Below, piece by piece: positions 63,027-64,000 of a DNA stretch of 64,000 bases. Both the position numbers and the translations under genes were made by a program. The stretch is from Saprospiraceae bacterium (GTDB taxonomy: Bacteria > Bacteroidota > Bacteroidia > Chitinophagales > Saprospiraceae), in contig JADJWN010000009.1 in the NCBI GenBank assembly GCA_016716335.1, forward strand, positions 124,001-188,000, given 5' to 3'. The notes beneath the pieces were generated by a model. That model had not been told where the DNA came from. It saw nothing but the letters and a program-made list of their open reading frames with translations, and did not search any database. The first letter of the stretch is position 1. Every line of letters starts with the position of its first letter.

Positions 63027-64000
63027 TATTGCATAAATTCAAAACCGTTATTGGATGCAATAGAAACCAATGGTTGAATGATTTCTAAAAATTTATTCTC
63101 ATTTAAACTTTCGTCTTTACTATGAAGTACAATGTAATAATCTTCTAAAAGCTTGTTTTTCGGTGTTTTTTCCCTTACAATTTCAAAAGCTTTCTTTTGC
63201 AATGAAAAAAATGGCTGAAAGTGTTTTTGAAGAATTGGTAGTTTATTGTTTTTTGAACTATTAAAGGACTTGTCAGCAGGAATCAGGTTCCAAATTAAAT
63301 CATGAGAAACGAATGAGTAGGGAATAAAATGCTCAACAGCATAGTTTTCTTTGCTTAAGGTTTCTCCTGTATATATACAATTTATCGATCCCAATTCTTC
63401 AAAGACCAAGTCCCAGAAATGTACTCGTTGATTTCTTAAATTATTTCTTGTTGCTGGTTTAATTAATTTATTAGGTATATCCGGTACATTTGGGTTTTTT
63501 GTTTGTAAAAATAAAGTAAGGTTCCAATAACAAAAATCTTTCAAGACTTTGGCATTTTGTATTAAATATTTTTCCCATAATGGATTAATTAAAATTGTTT
63601 CCCGATTTAATGCATATAAAGATTTGAATTCAAAGTTTTGAGACTCTGAATAAATTCTGTTTTTTCTTTCAGTATCTTTTTCTTTTCCAATTTTAGGAAA
63701 CCAAGGACTTAAAAACCAATGCGGTACATTTTTATTGAAGTGCCAAAGAATTCTTTCTACTTTGACATTAGTGGTAGATATGAGTTTATTAAAAACTTTA
63801 TCTTGTTTTTCATCTATGGTAATTGGCTCTATTTTATTTAAATCCCTTATAGCATCCTGAATTATATCCTGTTTACCAAATGATATGTTAAAGTAATTGA
63901 CAGTATACCAGGCATTTGAAATCATTCTAGCAAACAAATTCTTTTTTTCAATAGTAACTTTACCATTTTCTAATTCCTGCAATATTGATAGTAGCCAGTA
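63026..64000 (-). CDS. HNH endonuclease, 5' end beyond the window
   Basis: The frame is open to the right edge (YWLLSILQELENGKVTI precedes the first Met), so the N-terminus is outside. The visible ~324 residues are Lys- and aromatic-rich. Near residue ~215 there is an HNH domain: CIYTGETLSKENYAVEHFIPYSF, VSHDLIWNLIPADKSFNSSKNNKLP, with catalytic/metal residues at VEH, WN and NSSKNNK. There is no second zinc-binding CxxC pair. It is immediately upstream of, and overlapping with, the methyltransferase-HIT gene. AT-rich like the AbiE island. It is likely a DNA-cleaving enzyme of a mobile or defence-type module; not identified further. Confidence 0.8.
   Translation of the reverse strand, partial: YWLLSILQELENGKVTIEKKNLFARMISNAWYTVNYFNISFGKQDIIQDAIRDLNKIEPITIDEKQDKVFNKLISTTNVKVERILWHFNKNVPHWFLSPWFPKIGKEKDTERKNRIYSESQNFEFKSLYALNRETILINPLWEKYLIQNAKVLKDFCYWNLTLFLQTKNPNVPDIPNKLIKPATRNNLRNQRVHFWDLVFEELGSINCIYTGETLSKENYAVEHFIPYSFVSHDLIWNLIPADKSFNSSKNNKLPILQKHFQPFFSLQKKAFEIVREKTPKNKLLEDYYIVLHSKDESLNENKFLEIIQPLVSIASNNGFEFMQ

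Overview
The window looks like a chromosomal segment of a Bacteroidota bacterium, most likely the Saprospiria/Chitinophagia side of the phylum (inference). Evidence: Por-secretion (T9SS) type A C-terminal sorting domains, SprB-like repeats, a DUF5723-type outer-membrane protein, Reg_prop/Y_Y_Y hybrid sensor kinases, a bifunctional DAHP synthase/chorismate mutase, an ATP synthase operon without beta and epsilon, and promoters of the Bacteroidota form TTG-N18/19-TAnnTTTG with almost no Shine-Dalgarno sequences. No rRNA, tRNA, CRISPR array or insertion sequence was seen.

Layout. 1-4.1 kb: a secreted YD/RHS-repeat protein (3' end outside the window) behind a secreted M43-like protein whose zinc-protease motif is destroyed. 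4.1-5.05 kb: AT-rich non-coding DNA. 5-15 kb: housekeeping and envelope genes (metallo-beta-lactamase hydrolase, sigma/anti-sigma-like pair, RNase HII, an operon with a beta-CASP nuclease and outer-membrane proteins, a solitary RelE-like toxin, flavin reductase-like protein, cytochrome c). 15-21 kb: cyanophycinase-like secreted protein, rlmN, glycosyltransferase, GNAT, AraC regulator, small secreted protein. 21.5-25.7 kb: the phenylalanine/tyrosine operon pheA-aminotransferase-tyrA-aroG/CM, preceded by an untracked 22-codon leader peptide rich in Phe/Tyr and a terminator/antiterminator pair, a textbook attenuator. 25.8-42 kb: yidD, a large SprB-repeat protein, dgt, an OmpA protein, a TIGR01777 protein, an Hpt protein with a hybrid kinase, and a three-gene surface-protein operon. 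42.2-47.9 kb: a giant 1884-residue secreted protein sharing a 42-bp identical upstream element with that operon. 48.1-50.5 kb: an AbiE type IV toxin-antitoxin pair and a type I restriction hsdR remnant, inserted upstream of the ATP synthase operon atpBEFHAG (50.8-56.1 kb). 56-62 kb: S9 peptidase, sugar transporter, DinB-like protein, RadC, cystathionine gamma-synthase/lyase. 62-64 kb: a methyltransferase-HIT fusion overlapping an HNH nuclease gene that runs off the right edge.

Seven otherwise well-conserved genes (a secreted protein at 11.5 kb, the hybrid kinase, atpB, atpF, atpA, the S9 peptidase, the sugar transporter) each carry exactly one 1-base indel. Restoring it gives full-length proteins. 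Because essential ATP synthase genes are hit three times, I read these as uncorrected sequencing or assembly errors and annotate the genes end to end.

The best candidates for new biology are the Phe/Tyr attenuator with its leaderless leader peptide, the recurring TAnnTTTG-N4-ATG leaderless promoter geometry, the duplicated 42-bp promoter element in front of the giant surface-protein genes, and the HNH / methyltransferase-HIT pair.
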